From the NCBI GenBank assembly GCA_015179045.1, contig WHUZ01000076.1, forward strand, positions 124,001 through 188,000: 64,000 nt of DNA. Reading direction: 5' to 3'. This document shows, in pieces, positions 33,004 to 44,168 of this stretch; the stretch's first letter is position 1; each line of letters opens with the position of its first letter. The notes below the pieces were generated by a model. The model had not been told where the DNA came from, searched no databases, and saw nothing but the letters and a program-made list of their open reading frames with translations. The stretch is from Kalaharituber pfeilii. Lineage: Eukaryota; Ascomycota; Pezizomycetes; Pezizales; Pezizaceae. Position numbers and translations under genes: made by a program.

Positions 33004-33045
33004 CCCTGGCATAGCGAGTAGCGACAAGCAGGTTACGTGATAAAA
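33004..33045 (+). mobile_element. Decayed LINE-B tail
   Basis: CCCTGGCATAGCGAGTAGCG then ACAAGCAGGTTACGTGAT and A-rich sequence. It is probably an old micro-retroposon. Confidence 0.45.
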
Positions 33046-33283
33046 GAATAAACGAATTAACTACATTTTGTATAATTTATGTTGAAAGACTTTAAGCCGA
33101 TCTAGAAAATGATGTTTGAGCGGCATGTGATCGCGATCAGTTCCAACGTTCTCCCTCCTATGCCAATCACTGGGGCTCGATTCCGTAGAAAAGGCAGAAA
33201 ACTTTCCTCAGGTGGCCCTGAGCTCTCACTGATGTAGTTTTGTGGTGGGGCAGCCCTTGGCTGCGGCATCGCGACAAAGGTGG

Positions 33284-33345
33284 TTTTTTTTTTTTTTTTT
33301 TATATCACGTGACCCCGCTTGCAGCTGCTCGCCATGGCAGGGCAC
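33284..33345 (-). mobile_element. Micro-retroposon
   Basis: 12-bp TSD GACAAAGGTGGT (33272-33283 and 33346-33357). Standard core with the usual 5' boundary (GCCATGGCAGGGC in this orientation). Confidence 0.9.
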
Positions 33346-33396
33346 GACAAAGGTGGTGAACTTGATGTTCGAAAGAAAGGTGATGGAGCCTGGGTT

Positions 33397-34663
33397 TTTT
33401 TTTTTTTTTTTTTTTTATTTCATTACTCGCTTGCCGCCCTATGGGCTATGGCGAGGGTTTTTAATTTAAAAGAATGACAAACAACCAAAGCTAACTAAGT
33501 CTCAATACAAGTTTTGCCCGCGCCGCTCTTACATGATGCGGGTGGGATGCCGACCCGGTCCCTCCTACTTCCGTCCCCTGTCAAACTGATACCGGTCGCA
33601 TCTCAACCATCGACCTCCGAGTCTCACCCTTCCCGTCTCGGTGACCGTCTCCAGATAGGCTACCATCGAACTCGTTACCTTCCCCTCGTCCATCAGCGTA
33701 GCCTTCTTCCTGAGCCAGCGAATTCCGGTGATCTTGCCCAAGTCTTTGTTCGCCGCTTCCAACCATTTCCTAACCTTCTCTAAGTATTTCCTTAGAGCGA
33801 TTCCGTGTATTACGACACCTGCTTTGGTCTGGGTTTGCGCGCCGGAGGTAGTTGGTGGGGAGGCGGGGCGGGGAGGGGAGTGAGGCGATGGGTTGTTGGT
33901 GGCGGACACGTTGTCCGCAGTGGTGTCGCCCAGAGGGGCCAACGCGATCTTTTTGGCCTCCTCATCGCTGAGTTGGCGCTTGATCTCGTAGGGTTGGTCG
34001 GAGGACGGATTCTTCCCCTTTCTCTTCTTAGTCCGCACGTCTCCCGATGGTTTTGGGGGGTTGATGCCGCCGTCTTGCGTTTGGTCGTGGCGGGGGCGGG
34101 GGTGGTTTGCTCTGGGGAGGGGGTTTTCTCCGAGCAGGTGACAATGGTGCTGAAGCCCAGTTCTTGTCTCGTGGGCTCCGCGGGGGTTGTGTCTATGCTG
34201 TGGATGGGGCTGAGCCCCAGCGACGTCGATGTGGGGGGTGGGGCTCCGCGGGTCTCATGGAGGTCTTCTGGGCTCCCAAAGTCGTATTCGATTTTTTCTA
34301 GGTCGTCGTCCTCGACGAATTTAACACACAGGAAAGACCCTTTCCTTGGGCCCTTGCAGCCGGGTATATTCATCTTGTAGAATGTAAGCCTGCCTCCGGG
34401 CTTTGAGGGTCTAGACCCAGGGGCCCTGCCTTGGCGAACAGCTGCACGCGGGGTCACGTGATATATATATATAAAAAAAAAAAATCTTGTAGAATGCGGC
34501 GACTACCTTTTCCCAGTCGAGTCCTACGTCTCTCAACTTCTCCTCGATCGTCTGCCAGTCTTGAACGAAGTTCCTTCGTCTCGGGGGGGCCCCCCTCTGT
34601 TGAGGGAACGGTCTGTTTCTGCCCTTCGTCGGCATTGATTGGTTGAGAGGTTGTGTTTCGTGT
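33397..34663 (-). mobile_element. Half-LINE (A tail) with long ORF1
   Basis: TSD GGAGCCTGGGTT (33385-33396 and 34664-34675). ORF1 is read on the minus strand: SDEEAKKIALAPLGDT and GVVIHGIALRKYLEKVRKW. The C-terminal domain NKDLGKITGIRWLRKKATL ... FDRGRK stops at 33565. An upstream frame (to about 34370, MNIPGCKGPRKGSFLCVKFV) is shifted relative to it. No ORF2 follows. A 99-bp LINE-B 3' fragment is inserted at 34385. Confidence 0.85.
34385..34483 (+). mobile_element. LINE-B 3' fragment (99 bp)
   Basis: 13-bp TSD ATCTTGTAGAATG (34372-34384 and 34484-34496). It extends further 5' than the micro-retroposons (CCTGCCTCCGGGCTTTGAGG) and has the same hairpin and tail. It shows that ordinary LINE-B truncations have variable 5' ends. 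Confidence 0.9.
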
Positions 34664-34824
34664 GGAGCCTGGGTTATGAGTGGCCCAGTACACACTTACC
34701 TAGTACGCAAGTGTTACTATCAGCTAATCCTAGATGGAAGCATTTTGTGTAGATAAGGGCAGAAACCAAACACCTTTTCCAACCCTTGTTGGGACCATTC
34801 ATAGAGTCTTTGACTACTCCCGTC

Positions 34825-34890
34825 GCCCTGCCATGGCGAATAGCTGCACGCGGGGTCACGTGACAAAAAAAAAAAAAAAAAAAAAAAAAG
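34825..34890 (+). mobile_element. Micro-retroposon
   Basis: 13-bp TSD GACTACTCCCGTC (34812-34824 and 34891-34903). Core GCCCTGCCATGGCGAATAGC ... TCACGTGAC plus A27. Confidence 0.92.
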
Positions 34891-35880
34891 GACTACTCCC
34901 GTCAGTGCGATCCCGATACCAGGGACTTGATTTTCTTTTTTTTTTATATCATTACTCGCGTGCCGCCCTGTGGGCTATGGCGAGGTTTTAAGTACATATG
35001 AGATGAGTTGAGAAACGGAAATAAAGAAATATAAAAGTAAGAGCCAAAGTAAATATCCGTCCGCCGTCTCTTATAGTAAAGAAATGAGAAAACAAACAAT
35101 TGCATGCCCTTCAACCTAGTCCGTCTCTTCTATAAGTTCCATCAGCCTAAGGACCGGGTCGTTGTCTTGTTTCCGTGGGTCCGTGATATCTCGTCTACCT
35201 CCTGGCCAGACTCTGTTCTTCCAGGTTCGGCATTCGTCCATGTTGTAAAACGAGATGGTAATAGACCTGTGTAATCTAATAGCTTGATTGATACTGAACA
35301 TGAGAGAGAAAAACAATGATTTATATACAGGAGAGTCATTAAAATATATGACATAGTTATCAGACTTATGACGTTGTCACGAGCATGAGTTTACCAAAGT
35401 AGCTGAGCCAAGACATGAGACTGTGTTGCTGCAGTATGATGAGAGCTGAAGATGACGACATATGCAATGGTAACAACAGCTGAACATATTTTTTTTTTTT
35501 TTTTTTATATCATTACTTGCGTGCCGTCCTGGGGCTATGGCGAGATTAGTTACATGAGATTAGATACATATGAAGGTAGAAGAAAAGGAATAAGAAAAGA
35601 TCCTGTGTGTCTCCTATGCCCCTGCCCACTCCAAGATGTCTCTTAGTGGGTCTGTGTCCTTGCTCTTCGGAGGAGTGACCAAGTCTTGCATGCCTCCTGG
35701 CCACTTTCGTTTCCATGTCCTGCACCTAGTGAGCACATGTTCAGTAGTCTCCTCCTCCTCCTCACACCATCGACATTCTGGGCTGTCTGCTTTCCCGATT
35801 TCGTACTGCCATTTCCGTAGTAACTTGCCGCCCAGTATTCCTGCTAGTGTGGCTATGTGTCGACTTCCAAGTCTTGTCAA

Positions 35881-35943
35881 GCCCTGCCATGGCGAACAGC
35901 TACAAGCGGGTCACGTGAAAAAAAAAAAAAAAAAAAAAAAAAG
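35881..35943 (+). mobile_element. Micro-retroposon inside LINE-A ORF2
   Basis: TSD AAGTCTTGTCAA (35869-35880 and 35944-35955). The core is complete except for one G lost from the GCGGGG run. It is inserted antisense to the LINE. Confidence 0.9.
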
Positions 35944-36902
35944 AAGTCTTGTCAAGGACGGTAGCTGAGCCCTAGCCGGTTTCTCTCTGTGGCGCGCTGA
36001 TGTCTCGAGGTTTGTCGTATCCCATCTTCATCAGCAAAAACGAAAAAATCGCCCCATGCGCCTGGAGCATAGGGCGCACAGGGCAAGAACTGGGGAGCAT
36101 GTTGCAACGCGGTCCCGTCGCGTGCGCCATGTTGCATCCTACCATACATGGATCGCCCTGAGAAATCGGTGAATGCATCTGCCAAGTCTGGAAGATCCGG
36201 CCTTGCAAGCAGCCCCCACAACGCACAGCCAAGCGGCCTTCGCATCACTGATTCAGCAAACAAGAATGGTTGCACCACATGAAACTGTTGGCTAATTGGC
36301 TGTGCCTAGGGCTTGATCTACAATGCAACTTGCTTTGGGAGTTCACTGGCGCTGCTAACCAACTCCTAGACCTATCCAGTCAGGAATAAAGACGTCACGG
36401 ATTTATTAGGTTTCAACCTATTCTTCTCTAAGGATGGTGACCGCATCCAGTGAGGCCGGCAAGAATCAGGATTTTATTCAAGTCTTCTCGAAATATAACT
36501 ACTTGGTTCAATACTCTTCAAAGGTGCATAGCTTAAGTTGGGCACCTCCTGGATGCTATCAGATATACCGTGTCCTCTTGGGGGATACTATATTCTCTTG
36601 AAGATAAGAGTAAGACCCATTTTGTCCTATAACCTTCACAGCAGAGCTTACTAATTATGACAGCTGGTACATAAATAGCCAACGTTGCATTCGAATTCAT
36701 AATGCGGGGTAAATCCATTCATTTAATCTACTATTATCTCAACAAGTTTGCTTCCCCAAGTAAATCCTAGCACATACAATGAAATAACCAAGACCAGTCA
36801 CCGAAAATGAAATGCCTAATACAAAACCTCTCGGGACAGGCACTTTCTGCCTGTACGCACACTGGCCGTTTTTCTCACTTATGATCGCCTGGTCTCAGCC
36901 TG

Positions 36903-36940
36903 GCCCTGCCATGGCGAACAGCTACAAGCGGGGTCACGTG

Positions 36941-36971
<31 letters not shown>
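36903..36971 (+). mobile_element. Micro-retroposon inside the MULE left TIR
   Basis: TSD AGCCTGG (36897-36903 and 36971-36977). The right TIR has the empty site GGTCTCAGCCTGGGCCTC in inverse orientation, which gives the exact insertion point. Confidence 0.92.
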
Positions 36972-37408
36972 GCCTGGGCCTCAGCTTGAGTCCGAGCTGG
37001 CCATGGAATTGCCCCAAGATGCCGGTAGCCTCCGCTTGTCTGCGAGTGCTTTCACTTGATCTGCCGGTAGCTTCCGCTTGATCTGAGAGTACGTCCCGCT
37101 TGGTCTGAGAGTTCAACATCCCGCTTGGTCCGAGAGTACAACGTCCCGCTCGGTCTGAGGGTACAATGTCCCGCTCGGTCTGAGGGTAGGTTCAGCTTGA
37201 TCTAAGCTTATCCTGAAGGCATTCTTATGACTGGCCTAATATAGTAAATATTGCAACTGTAGTGGCTATAAATGGACATGTTGTTGTCGGCAATCAAGTA
37301 GATATCATTCAGCACTTTCACTGATAAACACGCTCCGAATTCATTACCTGCTATCTGCTACCTATACCAAGTCCTTTTCTGCTATTCTATATATATCCAG
37401 TGTATAAT

Positions 37409-39700
37409 ATGTCTCTAAGTCCTAATATGGCTACGCAGCAGGGTTGGGTGCCGCATCCTGATCTTCCACCAAGCCTTCGCCCAGCAGTTCAAGGTTACGT
37501 TGATGCTATCCCAGCTTATGAGAGACTTCCGCCCCTTGCAGATGAGCGATTTGCAGACCCAGATAGTGCTTATGACCGAATTCAAAATGCAGCTTTCTGT
37601 GCTGGGTTTGCAATTGCAAAGCAATGTGGGTCATTGAAACAGGGACGAGTGAGATTTTGGTGTGTACACTCAGGAATGGCACGCAATACCCATAAGATTA
37701 CCGAAGATAGTAGAAAAAGGGAAACAAATAGCTTGAAAAAGGATTGTCCATATCGGATCTATGTCTCATTGAGGTCCATTCGAAATCCAAATCAGGCGGA
37801 TGCCAGTGGATCCGAGTCAGAAACAGCATGGCAGATTGGTATAACTCATAATGGTCATAACCATCCTATGGCATCAAATCCACTTGTATATCAGATTCAC
37901 GAAAAGCGCCATCCAGACTATATTCACCTTCAGGCTCAAGCGCGCGCTTTACGAACTGCACATGTTTCCTACAACACTTCACTTCGTGTAATGAGCCAGA
38001 ATCAAGAAACATTGCGCTTACGTCCAAGTACATTTTACAATACCGTGAGATCGAATCCTTCTATGAATACACCAGGCCAAGTTCTTGAAAATATTCGCAA
38101 AGGTCTTACGGCAGCTGGATTCATATACCGATCACGATATTCCTATACCTATCGCCATGGAAATCCAATTCCAGAGTCTAAACAGCTTGAGCAACTCTTC
38201 TTTTGTACGCCAGATCAAATCTACTTGGCACAGCGATTTGTTTCCGATTTCTGTATGCAAATTGATGCAACATTCTCTACAAATATTCTCCAAATGCCAC
38301 TCTCTTCATGTATTGGGATAACGAATACTGGCTTGACATTTCCATTTGCACTAAGCTTCATACGTTCAGAAAGCCAAGAGGCATTTGATTTTATTTTTAC
38401 TTGTTTGGGAGAGTTGATTTGGTCAGATACATCAGAGTTTCTATTTCCGAACATTGTTCTTGCAGATCAAGCACAAGGTTTGATTGCATGCCTTGCTAAT
38501 AGCAGTAATGCTATGACTTCGGTAGTTCAACATCAATTGTGCGAGTGGCGTGCAGCTGAAAACATCAAAGCACGACTTACCAACTCTGGCCATTATGACA
38601 AACTTAAGCGGAATGAGCTTGCAGGGTATGTTTGGCGATACATCAAATCCTCAACACCTGAGCAGTTAGAGGATAATCGGAATGCACTTAAAGCACAGCT
38701 TCATGATACTGAAGTTATGTATTTAGAGAATAATTGGTTTTGTAAAGAGAACCAATTTATTCGTCTATATACTTATAGGCTGTCAAATTTAGGATGTTAT
38801 TCACCACAGCGGGCCGAAAGCTATCACCGGCCTCTCAAAGCAGCATTAAGTCCACAATCATCACTGCAAGATGCAGTTGCAGCCCTAACACATCATATTC
38901 GGACTCTTACTTTTCGGGTTGCTGAATCAGAGGCTGATAGTCGTACTAAAATTCCTATTAGCCTCCCGAATTCCTTACATAGCCTTTGTGGTGTTATCAC
39001 ACATTATGCTCTCAATTTTATTCGAACTGAATGGCTAAAGGCATGTACCGCTACATTAGAAGAGGAGGACTGTCAATGTACAATACGAAATCAATTTCAG
39101 CTTCCATGTTATCATGAGCTTAAGCCTTTTGTCTCTACTTCCAATATTCCACTATCCTTAATTCATTCTCGTTGGTACCTCAATTCTTCTCAACTTTCAC
39201 CAGCTGGGCCTAGTGCTACTCCCGGACCCAGTCTTCCAACACATGCCAGAACCCTGCAACCAACCTTGATTGAGACAACAGTAAAGCTAGAGGAGTTTCA
39301 CGCTCAGCTACCAGTTGAGCAGGCTCAACGATTTGCTTCCTTTCAAGCTCGTCAGGCTGCACAACTTATCCGTCAATTTCAAAGTCGACACGAAATTGAA
39401 GAACGAATTCCTGAAGTTCTTCCTCCTACACCTACTCCAAGGGCACAAACTTTAAAGCGGCTACGGCAACAAACTGCCAATGAACTCGCAGAAAACCGTC
39501 AGAGGCAACGAGTCGCTAGGGCTGTACATCTCGAGTCTGGGGCGGCAGCCAGGGCTGGGGTGGCAACAGGGGCTGGGGTGGCAACAGGGGCTGGGGCGGC
39601 ATTACGTGGATCTGGATCTAGACGTGGAAAAAGACAGGGACATGCACGTGGCAGGGCACCATCACCAGGACTTAATGAAACACAAGATCTTATTTTGTAG
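37409..39700 (+). CDS. MULE transposase
   Basis: 763 aa, single exon; I chose ATG at 37409 as the first in the frame. The N-terminal region (about residues 65-160) has FWCVHSG, CPYRIYV and HNGHNH, a FAR1/WRKY-GCM1-like zinc-binding fold. The MULE catalytic domain follows. The first Asp is in FCMQIDATFSTN (about 286), the second in VLADQAQGL (about 352), then the C/H-like helix QLCEWRAAENIKARL. The third acidic residue is not fixed by eye. A CxCxnCxH-like SWIM-type cluster (EDCQCTIRNQFQLPCYHEL) is at about 555. The C-terminus is basic and glycine/arginine-rich. It catalyses excision and integration of the element bounded by 36822-40001. No frameshift or stop, so probably functional. Confidence 0.9.
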   Translation: MSLSPNMATQQGWVPHPDLPPSLRPAVQGYVDAIPAYERLPPLADERFADPDSAYDRIQNAAFCAGFAIAKQCGSLKQGRVRFWCVHSGMARNTHKITEDSRKRETNSLKKDCPYRIYVSLRSIRNPNQADASGSESETAWQIGITHNGHNHPMASNPLVYQIHEKRHPDYIHLQAQARALRTAHVSYNTSLRVMSQNQETLRLRPSTFYNTVRSNPSMNTPGQVLENIRKGLTAAGFIYRSRYSYTYRHGNPIPESKQLEQLFFCTPDQIYLAQRFVSDFCMQIDATFSTNILQMPLSSCIGITNTGLTFPFALSFIRSESQEAFDFIFTCLGELIWSDTSEFLFPNIVLADQAQGLIACLANSSNAMTSVVQHQLCEWRAAENIKARLTNSGHYDKLKRNELAGYVWRYIKSSTPEQLEDNRNALKAQLHDTEVMYLENNWFCKENQFIRLYTYRLSNLGCYSPQRAESYHRPLKAALSPQSSLQDAVAALTHHIRTLTFRVAESEADSRTKIPISLPNSLHSLCGVITHYALNFIRTEWLKACTATLEEEDCQCTIRNQFQLPCYHELKPFVSTSNIPLSLIHSRWYLNSSQLSPAGPSATPGPSLPTHARTLQPTLIETTVKLEEFHAQLPVEQAQRFASFQARQAAQLIRQFQSRHEIEERIPEVLPPTPTPRAQTLKRLRQQTANELAENRQRQRVARAVHLESGAAARAGVATGAGVATGAGAALRGSGSRRGKRQGHARGRAPSPGLNETQDLIL

Positions 39701-40113
39701 CTAGATAGTTCAGCCCTCGTACAGTAGCTTTGTATTTTAGCTCAATATATATTAGTTATATTCTCAGACCGAGCGGGATGTTGTACTCTCAGACCAAGCG
39801 GGACGTACTCTCAGATCAAGCGGAAGCTACCGGCAGATCAGGTGAAAGCACTCTCAGACAAGCGGAGGCTACCGGCATCTTGGGGCAATTCCATGGCCAG
39901 CTCGGACTCAAGCTGAGGCCCAGGCTGAGACCAGGCGATCATAAGTGAGAAAAACGGCCAGTGTGCGTACAGGCAGAAAGTGCCTGTCCCGAGAGGTTTT
40001 GTACCTAATAGCCAAAACTTCAGGTAATTATATAGAAATGACTAAAAAAAATAAAGGAAGCTAATACAAGAAATAGGACGCATTAGGTTGATAAAAATCG
40101 AGAACATCCATAA

Positions 40114-41524
40114 TCAAAGCTCTTGTGTATCCTGAACGTCAGGAGAATCCACATCAGTTAAGGAGTCATCACTGTCTGGAAGAATTTGAGTGGATGCCAG
40201 AGAGGAGGATGCATATGTCAAAGGCCCTTCGAGGTCCATACTCTGACGATTTACGTCGGAATTCGCTAAGTCGGAGTTCGCTAAGTCAGATAGTGCGTAA
40301 TGATTCTTCGCTCGAGTGAGTTGTAGCTCTGCTCTGAGCTCAGCCTCATATGCCTCACTGGTATCTACAAGAAGTGCCTGTGGTTCCTCATTAAGCCGCC
40401 GAACCTCCAAGTTGATCTTAGCTCGCAAGTCCGCCTTGATGTTGTCAATGAGAAGCTTTTGAGCATTAGGAGTATGGGCTCCAAATGACTTCAGGAGAGT
40501 TCCGTAAGTTTCTTCAAAATTGTCAGATTCTATCGGACAGAATATGTCGGATTTTAACTTGCCTGCGGCAGTACGATACTTAAATTCATTCCTGCTTGAT
40601 GGTATACATACTCCAGATTTCCAAGCATCCAGGCAGTGGTACAGCGCAGCGCATACCAAACAGATAAAGATCCCATTTATGGAATCGAAAAACGTAGGAT
40701 CTATGTTCCCTTGCATCCTTGGACGTGCAAAATAGTTCTGGTAAATCACTTCTACAATTTCCTTCGCACGGAAGTGTCCTTGTAGTGTCTACATTCCGAC
40801 ACGGTTTGTCAGTTTCCTCAATGCCTTGATACTTTCATGAAATTTACTTACTGCTCTGGTTTCCTCCCGGCAGATGTACTGATAATTTTACATCAGTATC
40901 TTTACCTGCTGAGCAATTTCCTCTTTACTCAGTGTATTGATTTTATACAGTGTTGTTACTGAGGATCGGCAGGCTGTAATAAGGTGAGACCTAGTACGTG
41001 AATAAACAGATTTTAACTTAGATAATGTGTCAGTCTTTGACTTCCAGAATAGTTATACATGGATTGGATTTCATACATATGATTCTACTGCCTTGACACG
41101 TGGTAAGTACTGTTGCAAACTATCCTGGGCCTTTGCCCATGAATTCACTATTAACTGAACCACATCAGCAGCTGGTAATAATGGGCCCTCGAAGAGCCCA
41201 AAGTGTCTGATTTGTTGTTCTGCATGAAAGGTTAAGCCCCGTAATCTTTCAGGAATGGCGATTACACTGCGTGTCTTTTGTCCACTATATGAGATCGGAA
41301 GTAATGCATCAGTTGCATCATTTTCACCAGACTCTGGGTCTTGATTTTCCGCATCAGAGTCAGCTAAGATGCTAGTGTCCTCCTGAGTCAAAGTTTAGGT
41401 TAGTTGTTCTTTACCAATAGATAAGTATCTACTAACCTCACTATCATCAGCTGCAAAAGTTACTATTCTAGTACATTTTTTATGGCGACCATTGCGAGCA
41501 CTGGTATCCTTTCTCTTATGGGAA

Positions 41525-41558
<34 letters not shown>

Positions 41559-41720
41559 GTGACCCCGCTTATAGCTGTTCGCCATGGCAGGGCTTATGGG
41601 AACTTGATGTTCCCATCACACTTGAGGATTGCGAGGAAGGTGCACAGCTTCTCATTGCTAGATGTGAGGGTACAGTAATACTAGATGAGGTACGGTGAAG
41701 TAAAGATGGTGAGGTGACAG
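40114..41720 (-). pseudogene. DUF6532-like accessory gene, broken
   Basis: Minus-strand pieces: a serine-rich segment (about 41720-41400) interrupted by a micro-retroposon; 41391-41071 (RGLTFHAEQQIRHFGLFEG ... KAVESYV); a linker with ACRSSVTTLYKINTLSKEEI; and 40749-40114 (FFDSINGIFICLVCAALYHC, LDAWKSGVC, YGTLLKSFGAH). The layout resembles DUF6532, abundant in fungal transposon-rich genomes. A GTTAGT..TTTGACTCAG intron at about 41395-41440 is plausible. An in-frame TAG near 40790 and phase problems at 41070 mark it as decayed. Confidence 0.55.
41526..41592 (-). mobile_element. Micro-retroposon in an accessory-gene exon
   Basis: 12-bp TSD CTTATGGGAACT (41514-41525 and 41593-41604). Removing it restores a continuous serine-rich minus-strand frame (SSSVMGTSSSHKRKDTSARN). 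Confidence 0.92.
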
Positions 41721-42025
41721 GACCAGCAGCAGTGAGGAATGGGAATAAGTAATGTATTTCTTAGGACGGTGGAAGGGCAGGGAAGGATCACTTTTATAAG
41801 AATTAGCAGGTATATTTTGGCCCCTTTTATGTTTACATTTATCTAATAACGATAAGCTAATGCTATATGAGTAGATAGAAAACCTATTCAAATCCTGTTT
41901 TTCTTTGATTCAGTTACCGCGTGTATGTTTTACTCAACCGCATACTCCATGCTCTGATATCAATCCCCCGGATCCCAATTCCGACGTGTCAAAACTGTTT
42001 TCCGACGCCATCTATCACTTCACGC

Positions 42026-43279
42026 CTATGGATTTGCAGCGTCCCAATCTGCCTTTGCTTTTCTAGGACCCAGTCTTCTGGACGCAGCTCTGCTACTGCC
42101 AGCTGCCCTTCGTGCATTGAATTCAGTTAACCCTGCTGAAGCATATGGGCGCATTTCGATGACTTGCCCTCCAGAGACAGGATCCAGATGCTGCATATAT
42201 AGCCATTCTTCGTCATCGCTATCAATAATATTCACCTGTTGACCATGTATTCCAACATGTTTGTTCTTCAATGCTGTTAATAATGCCTGCTGTCGAGCGA
42301 TTCTTTTCCTGACCTGCATTTTCCTGTTTTCAAATCCGGCATCTGTTTTAGGCATAACTCTCTTTGCCCCACCATTTGCTAACCTAATGAAGGTGTCTGA
42401 ATCTTCAGCTGGATCATTATACTCCTCCAATACAAAGTGATCAGCAGCAAAGTAGGGTTGGCCATCAGGTGGAGGAGTATCAGCTCGTCCATTGTGTTTC
42501 AGTACAACCTGGAGAGCTATTGGCTTGCTAGCCGTGTCTTGAAGAAAAGCTGCGAATTCGGCATCTGTTGTAAGGCGTTCTATATCTGCATTTGGATTGA
42601 CTACAACTCCAGGCCGCAGCAGAACCAAGCAACCGTAGATTGCCCTAATAGATCGTCCTGCAGGAATCTTACTCTTGACTCCTTTGTAAACATCCTCTAG
42701 ACTTTTGGTGGGAATAATAAAACGAGCTCTGTATTTACCAGTGAGATCCCATTTGCCCCATCGTACAGGCTGTGGAGCCACAGCACCGGGGTCCGCGTTT
42801 GTTGCAGTATAGCAAGCATTATCTGAAGGATCAATAATATAGACGAGTACTAAAGGCCCATTTCCGACGTCTACAATTGAAGCTCCGACGTTATCAACAA
42901 GTGTGCCATCGGCGGCACGATCAACCCCAGCAGCAGCTTCTCTAGCATTGTTGGTTCGCTGCATTCACGGCTAATTCTAATTGTCTGTGCCGGATTTTCT
43001 TGCAAGAATCTTGACAGAGCGCATGAAGAGCGTTTTTGGCTTCTTTCTGCCTGACTTGATTGGCTTGGAGATTTAACAGTTCAAGCCCAGAGGCTGGGAT
43101 TCCGGGGATTGTGGTTGCATGTGCTAATACTGCTGCCCAGCGTGCTGCCCCTGCACTGCGGGGGCATGAATATTATTGACCCTACAATGAGCGGCTATTG
43201 CTTCTCGCCACTGCTTATAGGTGGGATCACGAGCCGGAGTCAGTTTTGATTGACTGATCTGCTTTGCAGGAGTTGGCAT
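42026..43279 (-). pseudogene. Unknown accessory protein, frameshifted
   Basis: ATG at 43279 (MPTPAKQISQSKLTPARDP) leads through two frame changes (about 43150 and 42965) into the long frame 42964-42026: GNGPLVLVYIIDPSDNACY, GKWDLTGKYRARFIIPTK and IIDSDDEEWLYMQHLDP. The total is about 420 aa, with a basic C-terminus. No known family recognised. It is divergent from the Plavaka-type transposase and lies between the element's TIRs, so it is probably a cargo or regulatory gene of that transposon. Confidence 0.55.
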
Positions 43280-44168
43280 AATTATTAATACAAACTAGTA
43301 TTAATTCAGATTAGTGGTTGTTTCTGTCACTACCAGTAGGTTTCGGACTCACAACGCTGGCAGATGAATAAGACTTTTGACGTCAGAGTTGTAGATTCGG
43401 TACGTTAATCCGGTATGTTTTGAATCGGCACGTGAATTCGGTACGTCGGAATCTCAACTCACGGGGTAGCAGAGCTTTTGAAGGCAAATTTCCTATTCTG
43501 GGCAAGAATTGTTTGGGATACTCTCGGAGTGAATGAATCGCTTAATGAGTAATAGTAGACACTGAAGTTGGTTGACAGATATGTATCTAATTGAGCGAAA
43601 GTTCTCTCTTATGCTAAAAAACACTTGTAAAGAGAAAATGCTGGTTTGATACTTGTGAGGTATCTTAACACTAGCTAGGTATTATATATGTTTAGTAGGT
43701 CATATGGCATTGTTTTCTTTAATATAGTAGATGTTTCGATGATAAAGCTTCAGATCATACTACGTTTTCAATTCCAATACTATGGCCAAAGGAGTGCACC
43801 AGAGCCCTGGCGAACTTACCTCCCTAAGTCTAGACTTTTCTAATATGTTTTAGTAGTTTTCCGACATAGTTAGTCGGAATATGAAATTTTGCCGTTTGCA
43901 ACTGCCTGCCATAAATTCTTTACCATAAAAATGCATCTCATGGTCCTGCTGTTCTCGTGCCCAGACTCTCTTGGCACGCTTAAATAATTCGCGAAAGGAA
44001 GAGACCAAGCATGAGAACATGGTACCGCTAGTAATGACGTACTGGTTGTATTCTTTATTGTGGTTTGCAATAGAAGCTACGAAGGGTAGTGCAACCAGAC
44101 TACAACAGAAGAGGTTCTATGCAACTAGTACTGTCTTCAGCTCAGTCACCTTTAAATTCCCTATTAAT
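43280..44168. other. Divergent intergenic region of the Plavaka-type element
   Basis: It lies between the minus-strand unknown gene and the plus-strand transposase. It contains repeated TCGGTACGT/AATTCGGTACGTCGG words at 43395-43450. No further gene is seen; it presumably holds both promoters. Confidence 0.4.

Larger units (their letters stand above)
36822..40001 (+). mobile_element. Autonomous MULE (Mutator-like) transposon
   Basis: 9-bp TSD TGCCTAATA/TACCTAATA (36813-36821 and 40002-40010, one mismatch). TIRs of roughly 240 bp begin CAAAACCTCTCGGGACAGG and contain repeated CCGCTYGGTCTGAGRGTAC units. It has one transposase gene, uninterrupted. The left TIR carries a micro-retroposon absent from the right TIR. 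The open reading frame and well-matched TIRs suggest relatively recent activity. Confidence 0.92.

Noticed and set aside
33805..34380. Plus-strand ORF over the half-LINE at 33397-34663
   Set aside because: It is antisense to ORF1; its glycine/valine-rich composition reflects the GC-rich complement.
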